A DNA stretch of 64,000 nucleotides, from assembly GCF_039535785.1 (NCBI RefSeq), contig NZ_BAAAXV010000009.1:1302001-1366000 (forward strand). Reading direction: 5' to 3'. Of the stretch, positions 40,705 through 49,239 are shown piece by piece; positions within the stretch are counted from its first letter, which is position 1; each line of letters starts with the position of its first letter. This DNA comes from Nonomuraea helvata. Lineage in GTDB: Bacteria > Actinomycetota > Actinomycetes > Streptosporangiales > Streptosporangiaceae. The notes beneath the pieces are model-generated. The model made no database searches and was not told the DNA's origin. It saw nothing but the letters and a program-made list of their open reading frames with translations. A program made the position numbers and the translations under genes.

Positions 40705-41717
40705 TACGGCACCTCCGTACGCTCCGTGCCACTCGACGGCGGGATCTCGCTGTAGACGAACTTGCCGAGGTCCTCCAGCGGCTCGACCGGCGCCTGTTCG
40801 GCGAAGGCGACGGCCTGATCGATCTCTTCTGCTATCTCCTTCTCCAGCAGGGCGAGATCGTCGCTGGAGAGCTCTTGGGCTGTCGTCATCCGCGCGATGA
40901 GGGCATCGATCGGATCGCGCTTCTTCCACTGCTCGACCTCGGTCTTGTCGCGATAGCGCTCTGGGTCGTACATCGAGTGCGCACGGAAACGATAGGTGCG
41001 CAGCTCCAGGAAGTGCGGTCCCGCGCCTGCCCGGATCGACTCCGCGGCCCTGTCCGCCGCCTCGGCCACCGCCGGTGCGTCCATGCCGTCCACCGGCCAG
41101 GCCACGACGCCGTAACCGGCAGCACGGAGAGCCAGCTCTGTCTGCGCATGCGACCTCGCCAGCGCGGTGCCCATCGCGTACAGATTGTTCTCGCACGCGA
41201 ACAACACCGGTAGCTTCCAGAGCGCGGCGAGGTTCAGGCACTCGTGGAACTCGCCTTCAGCCATCGCGCCATCGCCGAAGAAGCACACGGTCACACGATT
41301 ACGCCCCTGGAACCTGTCGGCGAGAGCGAGCCCGACAGCGAGGGGCAGGCCGCCGCCCACGATCGCGCTCCCACCGTAGAAACCGCGGGGGGCGTCGAAC
41401 AGGTGCATGGAGCCGCCCCGGCCCCGGCTGCATCCTGCCGCCTTGCCGTACATCTCAGCCATGATCGCCGTGGCCGGCACCCCGCGGGCAAGCGCGTGGC
41501 CGTGCTCCCGATACGTCGAGACGACCGCATCGTCCGAGTTCAGCGCCTGGCACACCCCGGCGGCCACCGCTTCCTCACCGATGTACAGATGCATGAACCC
41601 GCGGATCTTCTCGCTGCTGTAAAGCTCGACGCAGCGCTCCTCGAACCGGCGGATGCGCAGCATCTGGCGCAGCAACTCGCTGTGCTGGGTGGCCCGCGGC
41701 CTGCTTTTGCCTGCCAT
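40704..41717 (-). CDS. 2-oxoacid dehydrogenase E1 alpha subunit
   Basis: 337 residues from ATG at 41717. TPP-binding motif GDGAMAEGEFHECLNLAALW followed by LPVLFACENN; SRGRGGSMHLFDAPRGFYGG and the phosphorylation-loop-like RFRAHSMYDPERYRDKTE are present. First gene of the E1a-E1b-E2-ACP operon, all four genes joined by stop/start overlaps, so tightly co-translated. The upstream gap (41718-42043) contains a DosR-like box about 220 bases away. Confidence 0.94.
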   Translation of the reverse strand: MAGKSRPRATQHSELLRQMLRIRRFEERCVELYSSEKIRGFMHLYIGEEAVAAGVCQALNSDDAVVSTYREHGHALARGVPATAIMAEMYGKAAGCSRGRGGSMHLFDAPRGFYGGSAIVGGGLPLAVGLALADRFQGRNRVTVCFFGDGAMAEGEFHECLNLAALWKLPVLFACENNLYAMGTALARSHAQTELALRAAGYGVVAWPVDGMDAPAVAEAADRAAESIRAGAGPHFLELRTYRFRAHSMYDPERYRDKTEVEQWKKRDPIDALIARMTTAQELSSDDLALLEKEIAEEIDQAVAFAEQAPVEPLEDLGKFVYSEIPPSSGTERTEVP

Positions 41718-41936
41718 GAGTCTGTCCTCGCGTCCCTGCCTGTCATACCCGGCGCCTACGCCGGCGGCGGGATCGCCACGAAGCCGGAATCATTCGGAGC
41801 GAGCCAGCTCACCGATGAGACACGGCCCGCTCAGACAGGTCATAGGCACCCACAAATCTCCGTTCCCCATATGGCGGCAACCATCCACAGAGATCCGCTG
41901 GATGGGGTGCCGCTCGGGCGACGAAGGTCACGAAAC

Positions 41937-41953
41937 CGGGGACGTTGGTCCTG
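41937..41953 (+). promoter_or_regulatory. DosR-box-like palindrome upstream of DUF305 gene
   Basis: GGGGACGTTGGTCCTGG contains GGGAC and GTCC halves in the usual spacing, 91-107 bases before the DUF305 start. The rest of the 326-base gap between the E1 alpha and DUF305 starts shows no other clear signal. Confidence 0.45.
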
Positions 41954-42043
41954 GTCGTCAGGGTCGCATGGCACTGGACGGCCGGGCTGCCCGCACCCAG
42001 GCTTGAGGGATAGGGCAGACGACGCAAGACGCTGGGGGCCGAC

Positions 42044-42730
42044 ATGAAACGTTCGGCAATAGCGGCGATCGCGGCGGGATCGGCGCTGGCCGGCGCGGCG
42101 GCGGTGAGCGGCATCGCCGGCGCGGCAGCCGGCACCATGCGGCCGCCGACGGCCACCTGGCAGCAGCCGACCACCCCGCCGACCGACTGGGGTCCAATGG
42201 GGCCGTGCGGCTGGATGCACGGCATGCATGTCAGTGACGAGGCCGGCTATCTGACCCAGATGGTGGCCCACCATGAAGAAGCAGTAGCCGCAGCCCGGCA
42301 GCTACAGCGCTCGAACCGGCCGGAGATGCGAGCCCTGGGCGCCTCGATCGTCACGACGCAGAACGCCGAGATCGCCACCATGAAGGAGTGGCTCGCCAAG
42401 TGGTATCCAGGGCATCCGGGGGCGCGCGACTACCGGCCGATGATGCGCGACCTGTCCAGGCTGTCCGGCGACGCGCTCGATGAGACGTTCCTGCAGGACA
42501 TGATCCCACACCACATGGCGGCGATCAGGATGTCCCAGCAGTTGCTGGCGTCCGGGCGGGCCGAGCATCCCGAAGTCGCGGAATTCGCCGCCAAGGTACG
42601 CGACACCCAGCATGCCGAGATGTTCCAGATGCGCCGCTACCTGGCTGACTGGTTCGGTGAATGGGGTATGCCTTGTGGAAGGTGGGACAGGCGGGGCCCC
42701 CACGGGCCATGGCACCGATCGCAGGGATGA
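42044..42730 (+). CDS. Secreted DUF305 protein (ferritin-like fold)
   Basis: 228 residues, N-terminal signal peptide (KRSAIAAIAAGSALAGAAAV...). Two DUF305 repeats, each with a His-Met-rich helix: TQMVAHHEEAVAAARQLQRS and QDMIPHHMAAIRMSQQLLAS, plus QNAEIATMKEW and QHAEMFQMRRYLADW. The HH and M residues are metal-ligand candidates; DUF305 proteins are often linked to copper handling. Trp/Met/His-rich ends (MGPCGWMHGMH; RWDRRGPHGPWHR) support metal binding outside the cell. Confidence 0.9.
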   Translation: MKRSAIAAIAAGSALAGAAAVSGIAGAAAGTMRPPTATWQQPTTPPTDWGPMGPCGWMHGMHVSDEAGYLTQMVAHHEEAVAAARQLQRSNRPEMRALGASIVTTQNAEIATMKEWLAKWYPGHPGARDYRPMMRDLSRLSGDALDETFLQDMIPHHMAAIRMSQQLLASGRAEHPEVAEFAAKVRDTQHAEMFQMRRYLADWFGEWGMPCGRWDRRGPHGPWHRSQG

Positions 42731-42784
42731 ACCGGCCCAAGCCAGGCAAGCACTCTTCGTCACCTCTTACATGTGGTCCGTAGT

Positions 42785-42800
42785 CGGGACCTTCGGCCCT
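42785..42800 (+). promoter_or_regulatory. DosR-box-like palindrome upstream of a membrane-protein gene
   Basis: GGGACCTTCGGCCCTG, the clearest representative of the GGGAC-N5-GGCCCT type seen also at 25112, 27011 and 29121. It ends 50 bases before the ATG at 42850. Confidence 0.55.
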
Positions 42801-42849
42801 GCCGAGGTCGGCGGGGCCGGCGAATCATCGAAAGAGGAGGTGACTGACG

Positions 42850-43551
42850 ATGAAACAGAGCCATGAGCTGCGATGGGGCGGGCTGGCCGGCGTCGGCGCC
42901 ATACTGTTCGCCATCATCGGCCGCCTGGTGATGGGGAGCGCGCCGCAGATCACGGAGTCCGCGATGACGATTTCCGCGTACCTGGCCGAGCGCCGGGCCC
43001 AGGTGCTGACGGCGGCGTTGCTCTACGCCGTCGCGACGGCGCTGTTCCTGTGGTTCGGCGTGGCGCTGGCCACCGCTTTCCGCCGCGCGGACGAGGCAAG
43101 TGACACGCCGGCCCTGGTTCTCGCGGGATACGTGGTCCTGGCTGCCGTCGGGTTCATCGGCATATCCGTGTTCGCCGGGATTACCTACGCAGTCACCATG
43201 CATCGGCCTCTGCTGGCCATCGCCGCGGGGCCGTACACCGCGCTGACCGTGATGGATGCCATCACCGGGATCGCGATGGCCGTGCCCTTCGGGGCCTCGG
43301 CCGCCGCCATCATGCGCACGCATGTGTTCCCGCTGTGGATGGCCTGGCTCGCCATAGTCGTGGCCGTGGTCGGCGTCCTGAACGCGTTCACGGTCGTCAG
43401 CACGGGCGGCGCCTTGGTGCCCGGCGGCCCGGTCCCGGCGATCGTGCTGGGCGTGCTCACGGCGCTGTGGGTGCTGGCCGCAAGCTGGTTCCTCATCCGC
43501 GAGCACCTGCCGATCCCCGCTGCGGGGGCGAGGCCGGTGATGGGCCACTAG
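42850..43551 (+). CDS. Six-helix membrane protein of unknown function
   Basis: 233 residues from ATG at 42850 (GAGGAGGTGACTGACG upstream). Around six hydrophobic segments: LAGVGAILFAIIGRLVMG, VLTAALLYAVATALFLWFGV, ALVLAGYVVLAAVGFIGISV, a weaker one near MHRPLLAIAAGPYTALTV, MAWLAIVVAVVGVLNAF and IVLGVLTALWVLAASWFLI. Resembles DUF4386-type membrane proteins in topology; no function known. Preceded by a strong DosR-like box. Confidence 0.7.
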   Translation: MKQSHELRWGGLAGVGAILFAIIGRLVMGSAPQITESAMTISAYLAERRAQVLTAALLYAVATALFLWFGVALATAFRRADEASDTPALVLAGYVVLAAVGFIGISVFAGITYAVTMHRPLLAIAAGPYTALTVMDAITGIAMAVPFGASAAAIMRTHVFPLWMAWLAIVVAVVGVLNAFTVVSTGGALVPGGPVPAIVLGVLTALWVLAASWFLIREHLPIPAAGARPVMGH

Positions 43552-43605
43552 ACCTTCGTCCTCTTGACTACCTCGCGGGGCACCGAAGGCAAGCCGAATG
43601 GACGC

Positions 43606-44484
43606 TCAGGCCTCGGTGAGGGCCCGACCGTGGTCGGCCGCGTACGCGGCAAATACCTCCGCAGGTGTTCCATCCGTGTGAAGGAAACGCTGGTCAAGGA
43701 TGGTGGCGAGGTCCTCCAACGCCCCAGCGAGCAGGGTGGCCATCAGTCGCACATCTGCCCGTCGGGCTGCCTGCCCGAGATGGGCGAGGTGAGCGGCATA
43801 GCCGATCGTGGCCGCCAGGGACGAGTGGTCATCACCGTCATGGAAGTAGTAGGCCTCGGCGTACTGGGTGAAGTCGATGCGGACATGTGCCACCTCGGTG
43901 GCCAGGCTTTCCAGCAATGACGCACCTGCAGCGCAGTCGAGCTGCCGCACCGACGGGTCCGAGCGGTCCAGCAGCGCCAACCGGATCGCGAGCACCCGTC
44001 GGCGGGTCAGCGTCGGATAGATCTCCAGCACCCAGGAGACGGTGGCCGTCAGGAGGACGAAGCCCATGAGAGCTTCCAGGGGCGAGACCAGGCGGAGCCA
44101 GCCTGCGGCAGGCACGATGTCCCCGAGCCCGAGGGTGGCGACCATGACGAGCGACAGGTAGAGGGAGTCGAGCAGTTCCGGCTCCTGCGACAGTCCGGAA
44201 CCGGGTGCGAAGACGAACGCCTCCGGCATGTGGGGCCAGTAGACGATGGCCCAGCCCAGGATGATGGTGACGGCCCACATGCCGACCACCGTCACCATGG
44301 CGAGCGGACCGACGAGCCCCACCACCCGCCTGCGCGCTCGGAGATGCCGGGCCAGTCTCCACAACGCCGCCATGACAAGTCGGCTCAGGCCTCCGTGGCG
44401 GGTGGGGTGCCAGAGCGTGTGGAACAGGTCTCGTAGGGCGGCCATGATGAGCGCGGCTCCCAGTAGCGAGACCAACCACTCCAT
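43606..44484 (-). CDS. Two-pore-helix potassium channel-like protein
   Basis: 292 residues from ATG at 44484. An N-terminal helix, then a pore module near residues 70-155: VVGMWAVTIILGWAIVYW, the filter-like MVATLGLGDIVP (T-x-G-x-G-D, as in K+ channels) and a following helix (LEALMGFVLLTATVSWVL). The C-terminal 140 residues are helical and cytosolic (STLTRRRVLAIRLALLDRSD-like region onward). The TLGLGD filter differs from TVGYGD by Leu at the Tyr position, so selectivity may be altered. Confidence 0.85.
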   Translation of the reverse strand: MEWLVSLLGAALIMAALRDLFHTLWHPTRHGGLSRLVMAALWRLARHLRARRRVVGLVGPLAMVTVVGMWAVTIILGWAIVYWPHMPEAFVFAPGSGLSQEPELLDSLYLSLVMVATLGLGDIVPAAGWLRLVSPLEALMGFVLLTATVSWVLEIYPTLTRRRVLAIRLALLDRSDPSVRQLDCAAGASLLESLATEVAHVRIDFTQYAEAYYFHDGDDHSSLAATIGYAAHLAHLGQAARRADVRLMATLLAGALEDLATILDQRFLHTDGTPAEVFAAYAADHGRALTEA

Positions 44485-44833
44485 TCATCTCTCCCGCAGT
44501 GACCGTCCTGTGGAGCGGCGGGGCGGCCCGTGCGACCAAGGCCGGGTGATCTGCCACCCGAGTCCGGGCCGCGCTTGGAGCCTAGGCTGCAGGCAGCGTC
44601 GGTGAACGCAGACTCGCCGTATCTGAGGTGCGGCCAGGCTGCACTGATGAGGGAATGAGCTGTCGCCAGGTTGTTGATCCGGCGCTCGACAGTGTTCCTC
44701 TTCTTGTAGAGGTCGGCCTCGTGGTTGGACACTGAGCTTTTCTCCGTAACCGTCGGTGACGGTTTGTGATCGCCCGCGCGGGCTCAATACTTAGCCTTTG
44801 CGCTAACCGTTCGGGGCCACCATACTTAGCCGC
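44485..44833. other. Gap with IS5-type transposase remnant
   Basis: 349 bases between the channel gene and the ArsR gene. On the minus strand, 44660-44732 reads DLYKKRNTVERRINNLATAH, resembling the C-terminal YKRRNTVER block of IS5-type transposases. Nothing else coding is supported. The sequence TACTTAGCCG near 44823 precedes the ArsR start and could be part of its promoter. Confidence 0.55.
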
Positions 44834-45172
44834 ATGGCACAGTATCCGGCGCAGCTCGACGGGGTCTTCGTCGCCCTCGCCGACCCGACCCGGCGCGCCG
44901 TCGTCCGGCGCCTCGGCCACGGGCCCACGAGCGTCGGCGACCTCGCCCGCGAGTTCCCGATGACCCTCCCCTCGTTCATGAAGCATGTGCGGACACTCGA
45001 ATCGAACGGGCTCATCCGCACGGTCAAGTCCGGCCGGGTGCGCACCTGCGTGCTCAACCGCGAGCGGCTCACCTTGGTCGACGATTGGCTCGCCGAGCAG
45101 CGCCGCATCTGGAACGAGCGCACCGACCGCCTCGAACAGTTCGTCACCGACCCAGAGGAGAACAGGCAGTGA
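44834..45172 (+). CDS. ArsR-family transcriptional regulator
   Basis: 112 residues, winged helix: FVALADPTRRAVVRRLGHGP, TSVGDLAREFPMTLPSFMKHVRTLESNGLI, then the wing TVKSGRVRTCVLNRERL. No metal-binding cysteines (no ELCVCDL motif), so it belongs to the SRPBCC-associated type that controls activator or hydrolase genes. Its stop overlaps the next start (GTGA); such ArsR-AHSA1 pairs are common in actinobacteria. Confidence 0.92.
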   Translation: MAQYPAQLDGVFVALADPTRRAVVRRLGHGPTSVGDLAREFPMTLPSFMKHVRTLESNGLIRTVKSGRVRTCVLNRERLTLVDDWLAEQRRIWNERTDRLEQFVTDPEENRQ

Positions 45173-45639
45173 ATCCCGATCTCGACCTTGCTCTGGAGCG
45201 GATCATCCACGCCCCGCGCGCGACCGTATGGAGAGCCTGGACGGACCCGTCCCGGCTTGAGCAGTGGTGGGTCCCGGCTCCGTCCCGCTGCCGGGTGGAC
45301 CGCCTGGACCTGCGGCCCGGCGGGGCGTTCGTGACCCGGCTGAGCGACGACGGGGCCGAGTTCGTCCCGCACCTGGACGCGTGCTTTCTCGCCGTGGACG
45401 AGCTTGAGCGGATCGTGTTCACCAACGCGATCGACAGCACGTGGCGTCCCGCGAGCCCCGCCCCGGTCGCGATGACCGCCACGATCACGTTGAACGATCA
45501 TCCGGACGGCACGGACTACCGGATTGTCGTCCGGCACGGCGACCCGGAGGCCCGCGCTCATCACGAGAAGCTCGGCTTCGCCGACGGCTGGGGGACGGTC
45601 ACCGCCCAGCTGGCCGCACGCACCGAGGGCAGGCAATGA
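45169..45639 (+). CDS. SRPBCC/AHSA1 (Aha1-like) domain protein
   Basis: 156 residues from a GTG at 45169 overlapping the ArsR stop. Pattern of the START-like fold: LALERIIHAPRATVWRAWTD, RLEQWWVPAPSRCRVDRLDL and GTDYRIVVRHGDPEARAHHE. Binds hydrophobic ligands; partner of the ArsR gene. Stop overlaps the start of the DHFR-like gene. Confidence 0.9.
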   Translation: MNPDLDLALERIIHAPRATVWRAWTDPSRLEQWWVPAPSRCRVDRLDLRPGGAFVTRLSDDGAEFVPHLDACFLAVDELERIVFTNAIDSTWRPASPAPVAMTATITLNDHPDGTDYRIVVRHGDPEARAHHEKLGFADGWGTVTAQLAARTEGRQ

Positions 45640-46262
45640 AGATCACTCTCACCGAGTTCGTCACGCTCGACGGGGTCAGTCAGGGCCCCGGCTCGCCGGG
45701 AGAGGACACCAGCGACGGATTCACCCGTGGCGGCTGGCTCGTCCCCCACATGGACCGGACTTTCGTCCAGCGCGCCTCCGAATGGCTCGACCTCGCCGAT
45801 GGCCTGCTGCTCGGACGGCGGACCTACGAGGCGTTCGCACGCGATTGGCCGAAGATCACCGACCCGGCCGACCCGTTCACCGAGCGCATGAACACCCTGC
45901 CGAAGTACATCGTGACGAACACCCTCACCGAAGGAACCTGGAACCCCACGACCGTCCTCAAGGGCGACCCGGTCCATGCGGTCACCGAACTCAAGGCACA
46001 GCCAGGCCGGGAACTCCAGATCCACGGCAGCGCCCGCCTCGGCGACTCCCTGCTGTCGGCGGGCCTGATCGACATGATCCGCCTCGCGGTCGCCCCCGCC
46101 GTCCTCCGGACCGGCCGGCGGCTGCTGACCGGCGCGGGCACCCCGTCCGGCCTCCACCTGCTCCGCCACGAAGCCACACCAAACGGCCTGCTGCTCCTGG
46201 AATACGAGGTGACCGGCCAAGCACGCCAAGGCGAATACGAGGGCCTCACCGCCTTCGCATAA
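45636..46262 (+). CDS. Dihydrofolate reductase-like (RibD C-terminal domain) protein
   Basis: 208 residues from ATG at 45636. KITLTEFVTLDGVSQGPGSP, DLADGLLLGRRTYEAFARDW, VLKGDPVHAVTELKAQPGRE and QIHGSARLGDSLLSAGLIDM form the usual blocks of the RibD_C/DHFR-like reductase family. Third gene of the ArsR operon. Substrate unknown. Confidence 0.9.
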   Translation: MKITLTEFVTLDGVSQGPGSPGEDTSDGFTRGGWLVPHMDRTFVQRASEWLDLADGLLLGRRTYEAFARDWPKITDPADPFTERMNTLPKYIVTNTLTEGTWNPTTVLKGDPVHAVTELKAQPGRELQIHGSARLGDSLLSAGLIDMIRLAVAPAVLRTGRRLLTGAGTPSGLHLLRHEATPNGLLLLEYEVTGQARQGEYEGLTAFA

Positions 46263-46512
46263 ACGGTCACAGCGGCCCCCAAACCGCCACCGAGGGCACC
46301 GACGCGACCGTCGCACTCACCACAGAGGAGCCCAGCGCCGGCAGCGGGCGCTTCGTCTCCCGCCATGGCGAGGTCCCCTGGTCCTGACACCGGCCGTGGT
46401 CGGCCCATCAGCCACGACGCCGGCCTCCACCTGCGCACCTCGATGATCTGGATCGGAGCCCTCACCCGGACCCGCCCATTGATCACCACTCGATACGCGC
46501 CCTGGCTCAGGC

Positions 46513-47107
46513 CGACGGCCGGCCAGCGCTGGGCACCATCGCCGGGGTAGCCGGACACGCCGGTGCGGCGCGCCTGGTCGGTCAGCAGGCCGGCGAATCC
46601 GCCCTTGCCCTGATTGTGGACCGTGCGCGGCATGCGGACGGCCGTGGCGCGTACCCCGCGCGAGGCCAGGTCCAGCAGCGCGTTGACCGAACGGCCGCGG
46701 CCGCCCACCGGCCCGTCGGTCGGCGCGGGATCGGCCTCGGTGGAGGGGCGGCCCGGCACCCAGGGCGTACCTGAGACCGTGACGATCGGGCGGCCGCTGC
46801 CGAGCAATTCCTCGCCCAGGGCGGCCAGTGCGGCGCCCTCTTCGGCGATCGACCGCGCGAGGGCCTCGCCGGTGCTGTAGTCGCTGCCGAAGGCCAGGCT
46901 GATCACGCCGTCGGCCTGTGCGGCGCCGGCGCGCAGGACGTCGTGGTCGGCCAGTTGTCCGCGCAGCACCTGGGCACCGGCGTCGGCCAGGGCCTGGGCG
47001 GACTTGTCCGAGCGGGCCAGCGCGAGGACGGTGTGCCCGCCGGCGAGGAACTCGGCGACGACGGCGGAGCCGATGGTGCCGGTGCCGCCCGTGACAAAGA
47101 CATGCAT
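46513..47107 (-). pseudogene. NAD(P)-binding reductase (extended SDR-like), C-terminus lost
   Basis: ATG at 47107 (GGGAG upstream) begins HVFVTGGTGTIGSAVVAEFL with the Rossmann G-x2-G-x2-G pattern; homology-like sequence continues for about 198 residues (VSGTPWVPGRPSTEADP, GGRGRSVNALLDLASRGVRA, GKGGFAGLLTDQARRTG) to QRWPAV near 46513. The usual C-terminal part (VHRLDAA... block) is missing and the frame runs on into unrelated sequence antisense to the DHFR-like gene. Truncated, though a fragment could still be made. Confidence 0.6.
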
Positions 47108-47121
47108 GAAACTCTCCCGAA

Positions 47122-47178
47122 GTGATGAGACCTTTGTCCCATCACCATACATCTCGACGGGACTCTTGTCCCATCACC
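47122..47178. promoter_or_regulatory. Paired TetR operators between divergent genes
   Basis: GTGATGAGAC-CTTT-GTCCCATCAC (47122-47145) is a near-perfect palindrome, and a second site with GGGAC-TCTT-GTCCC followed by ATCACC lies at 47159-47178. Both contain TTGTCCCATCACC (47134-47146 and 47166-47178), spaced 32 bases. They occupy the whole gap between the reductase and TetR genes, so the TetR protein most likely controls both. Confidence 0.75.
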
Positions 47179-47191
47179 TATGATGTCGTTC

Positions 47192-47770
47192 ATGGCCCGA
47201 TGGCAACCGGAGACGACCCAGCGACTCGTCATCGCGGCCGTCGACCTGTTCACCGAGCAGGGGTACGACGCCACCACGGTGGCGCAGATCGCCGAGCGCG
47301 CCGGCGTCACCAAGAGCACCTTCTTCCGGCACTTCTCCGACAAACGCGAGTTGCTGGTCGCCGGCCAGGAAAGCCTGAGCCGGCTGCTCACCGAAGGAAT
47401 CGCCGAGGCGCCCGCGGACGCCAGCCCGCTCGATGCGGTCGCGGCCGGTCTCGAGCGGGCGTCCAGCGCCATGGGACCGGCCAACCGCGAGCTCGGCCCC
47501 CGGCTGCGGGCGGCCATAGCGGCCAGCACAGAACTGCAGGAGCGAGACGCACTCAAGAGCGTCGGTCTGGCTGCCGCCATGACCGCCGCGCTCCTCGCCC
47601 GCGGCGTCCCGGACCCTACTGCGCACCTCGCGGCCGAGCTGGGTGTCCTCGCCTTCAAGCGGGGCTACGCGCAGTGGTCGGAAGGCGATCGTGACGACTC
47701 GCGAGGGCTCGCGCATCACGCGCTGGCCGCTCTGCAGGAGCTGCGCACGGCAACGGCTTCACTCGGCTGA
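47192..47770 (+). CDS. TetR-family transcriptional regulator
   Basis: 192 residues from ATG at 47192 (in-frame ATGs at 47180 and 47183 are alternatives). The N-terminal HTH is clear: QRLVIAAVDLFTEQGYDATT, VAQIAERAGVTKSTFFRHFSDKRELL. The C-terminal domain is generic. Divergent from the truncated reductase gene, with two palindromic operators between. Its target gene is now broken, so the pair may be decaying. Confidence 0.92.
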   Translation: MARWQPETTQRLVIAAVDLFTEQGYDATTVAQIAERAGVTKSTFFRHFSDKRELLVAGQESLSRLLTEGIAEAPADASPLDAVAAGLERASSAMGPANRELGPRLRAAIAASTELQERDALKSVGLAAAMTAALLARGVPDPTAHLAAELGVLAFKRGYAQWSEGDRDDSRGLAHHALAALQELRTATASLG

Positions 47771-48284
47771 CCGGCTCCGCCGGGGCCTCAGAGCGTGACG
47801 GAACGCTCCCAGGTGCTCCAGGTGCATCACATCCGAGGAGATGTGCCGTCCGACAGCCCCGCTGCCCGAGCCAGCACGAGCCCGGCCAGCACGTCGGTCT
47901 CCAACGCCTCCAGGTCCTATGCGGTTGCCGGAGCACGCGCCACCCGAAAATCCTTCACCACCGCCAGCTCCGCGCCGGAGCAGATTCCGCACCTGATCCG
48001 GCAGGGCCCGTAACGAATGTGGCGGCCGCGGCAAATCAGCGACGCGTTCGAATTGCCGGACGCCGACGGCATCCGCGCGGCGCTGCAGGCGATGGCCGGG
48101 CGTGGGCTGCTGGTCAAGAACGCCTCCTGCCGCTACGGCCTGCCGTCCGGGGGCAAGGAGGGCTTGGCCATGACCTGATGTTCTCGCAGCGACGTGATCG
48201 TCCGCTGATATGAGCTGGCCGCCGCCGAGGCTACGTGCCGCAGCGCGACACCCCCTTCGAAGGGTGGGCGCTATGGCTTGCAGG
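47771..48284. other. Gap with only short remnants
   Basis: 514 bases between the TetR and DoxX genes. A 53-codon frame at 48017-48178 (WRPRQISDAFELPDADGIRA, ALQAMAGRGLLVKNASCRYG) looks like a winged-helix tail of a larger protein and may be a remnant. No ribosome-binding site supports it as an intact gene. I see no other signal. Confidence 0.4.
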
Positions 48285-48809
48285 CTACTTGAGGTAGGGG
48301 TTGCTCCGAACGACGGCGAGGTTGCCGAGCCCCAAGGTGGCGCCGGCGTTGGCGAGGGCGAGGCCGACCAGGACGATGGAGTAGATGATGTGATCGTCCA
48401 TGAAGGGGTTGTTGTCCAGGGGCAGTTCGGCCGCCCACATGAGGACCAGCATCAGGCTGCCGGTGACGGCGGCGATCCGGGTGCCTACGCCCAGGATCAG
48501 CGCCAGGCCGATGCCGAGCAGGCCGACCATGAACAGCCAGTCCACCCAGGCCTGCCCGGCCAGGCTGGAGAAGAAGCCGCCCAGCGCGTTCTCGCCGGTG
48601 CCCTTGAGGAAACCGCTCGTGGGGCTGCCGCCGGAGATCCAGGCGCGGTTGGCAGGAGTGGCGAACCCCCAGCCGAAGGTCTTGTCCAGGAACGCCCACA
48701 GGAAGATCCACCCGATCGAGATGCGAGCAACGGCCCAGACGTAGTCGACGGGGCGGCGTGCGGCGGGATTGCCGGTTACCACGACGGACCTGTTGGCGGT
48801 GGTGGCCAT
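48285..48809 (-). CDS. DoxX-family membrane protein
   Basis: 174 residues from ATG at 48809. Four hydrophobic segments: YVWAVARISIGWIFLWAFLD, a region with VDWLFMVGLLGIGLALILG, VTGSLMLVLMWAAELPL and IIYSIVLVGLALANAGATLG. The order with TFGWGF... and DNNPFMDDHI is typical of the DoxX/thiosulfate:quinone-oxidoreductase-like family. Its start is immediately next to the transposase remnant at 48828. Confidence 0.85.
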   Translation of the reverse strand: MATTANRSVVVTGNPAARRPVDYVWAVARISIGWIFLWAFLDKTFGWGFATPANRAWISGGSPTSGFLKGTGENALGGFFSSLAGQAWVDWLFMVGLLGIGLALILGVGTRIAAVTGSLMLVLMWAAELPLDNNPFMDDHIIYSIVLVGLALANAGATLGLGNLAVVRSNPYLK

Positions 48810-48827
48810 GGTGGTCCCCTTTCAGTG

Positions 48828-49211
48828 GAAGTCACCGGCTGGATCGTCCAGCCGCCCAGCAAGGTCGCCACCGAAGACCTGGCCAAACTCGACCAGATTA
48901 CTGCCCGTTGCCCGGAACTCGCCTCGGTCACCGAGTTGACGCGCCAGTTCGCCGAGATGCTCGTCCACCGTCGCGGCGAGCAGGACCCGGAAGGCTGGGC
49001 GGCGCGAGCGGAGGCCAGCCCCGCGCGGGAACTGCGCGACTTCCTCGCTGGCCTTCGCCGGGACTGGGCAGCCGTCAAGGCCGGGCTCACCCTGCCCTAC
49101 AGCTCCGGGGTCGTGGAAGGCAACGTGAACCGCATCAAGATGATCAAACGGATCATGTACGGGCGAGCCGACCCTGACCTTCTCCGCGTCCGTGTCCTGC
49201 ACGGCTACTGA
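48828..49211 (+). pseudogene. ISL3-family transposase, C-terminal remnant
   Basis: The plus strand from 48828 reads EVTGWIVQPPSKVATEDLAK..., then LRRDWAAVKAGLTLPYSSGV and VEGNVNRIKMIKRIMYGRAD, ending in LLRVRVLHGY. SSGVVEGNVNRIKMIKR is the conserved C-terminal block of ISL3 transposases with the last catalytic Glu. The N-terminal two thirds are missing. Confidence 0.8.
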
Positions 49212-49239
49212 TCACGGAAAGTGGGCCAGACCCCATGAG

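Noticed and set aside
45824..46512. Extension of the reductase frame beyond residue 198
   Set aside because: The extension is antisense to the DHFR-like gene and not similar to reductases; the real homology ends near 46513.
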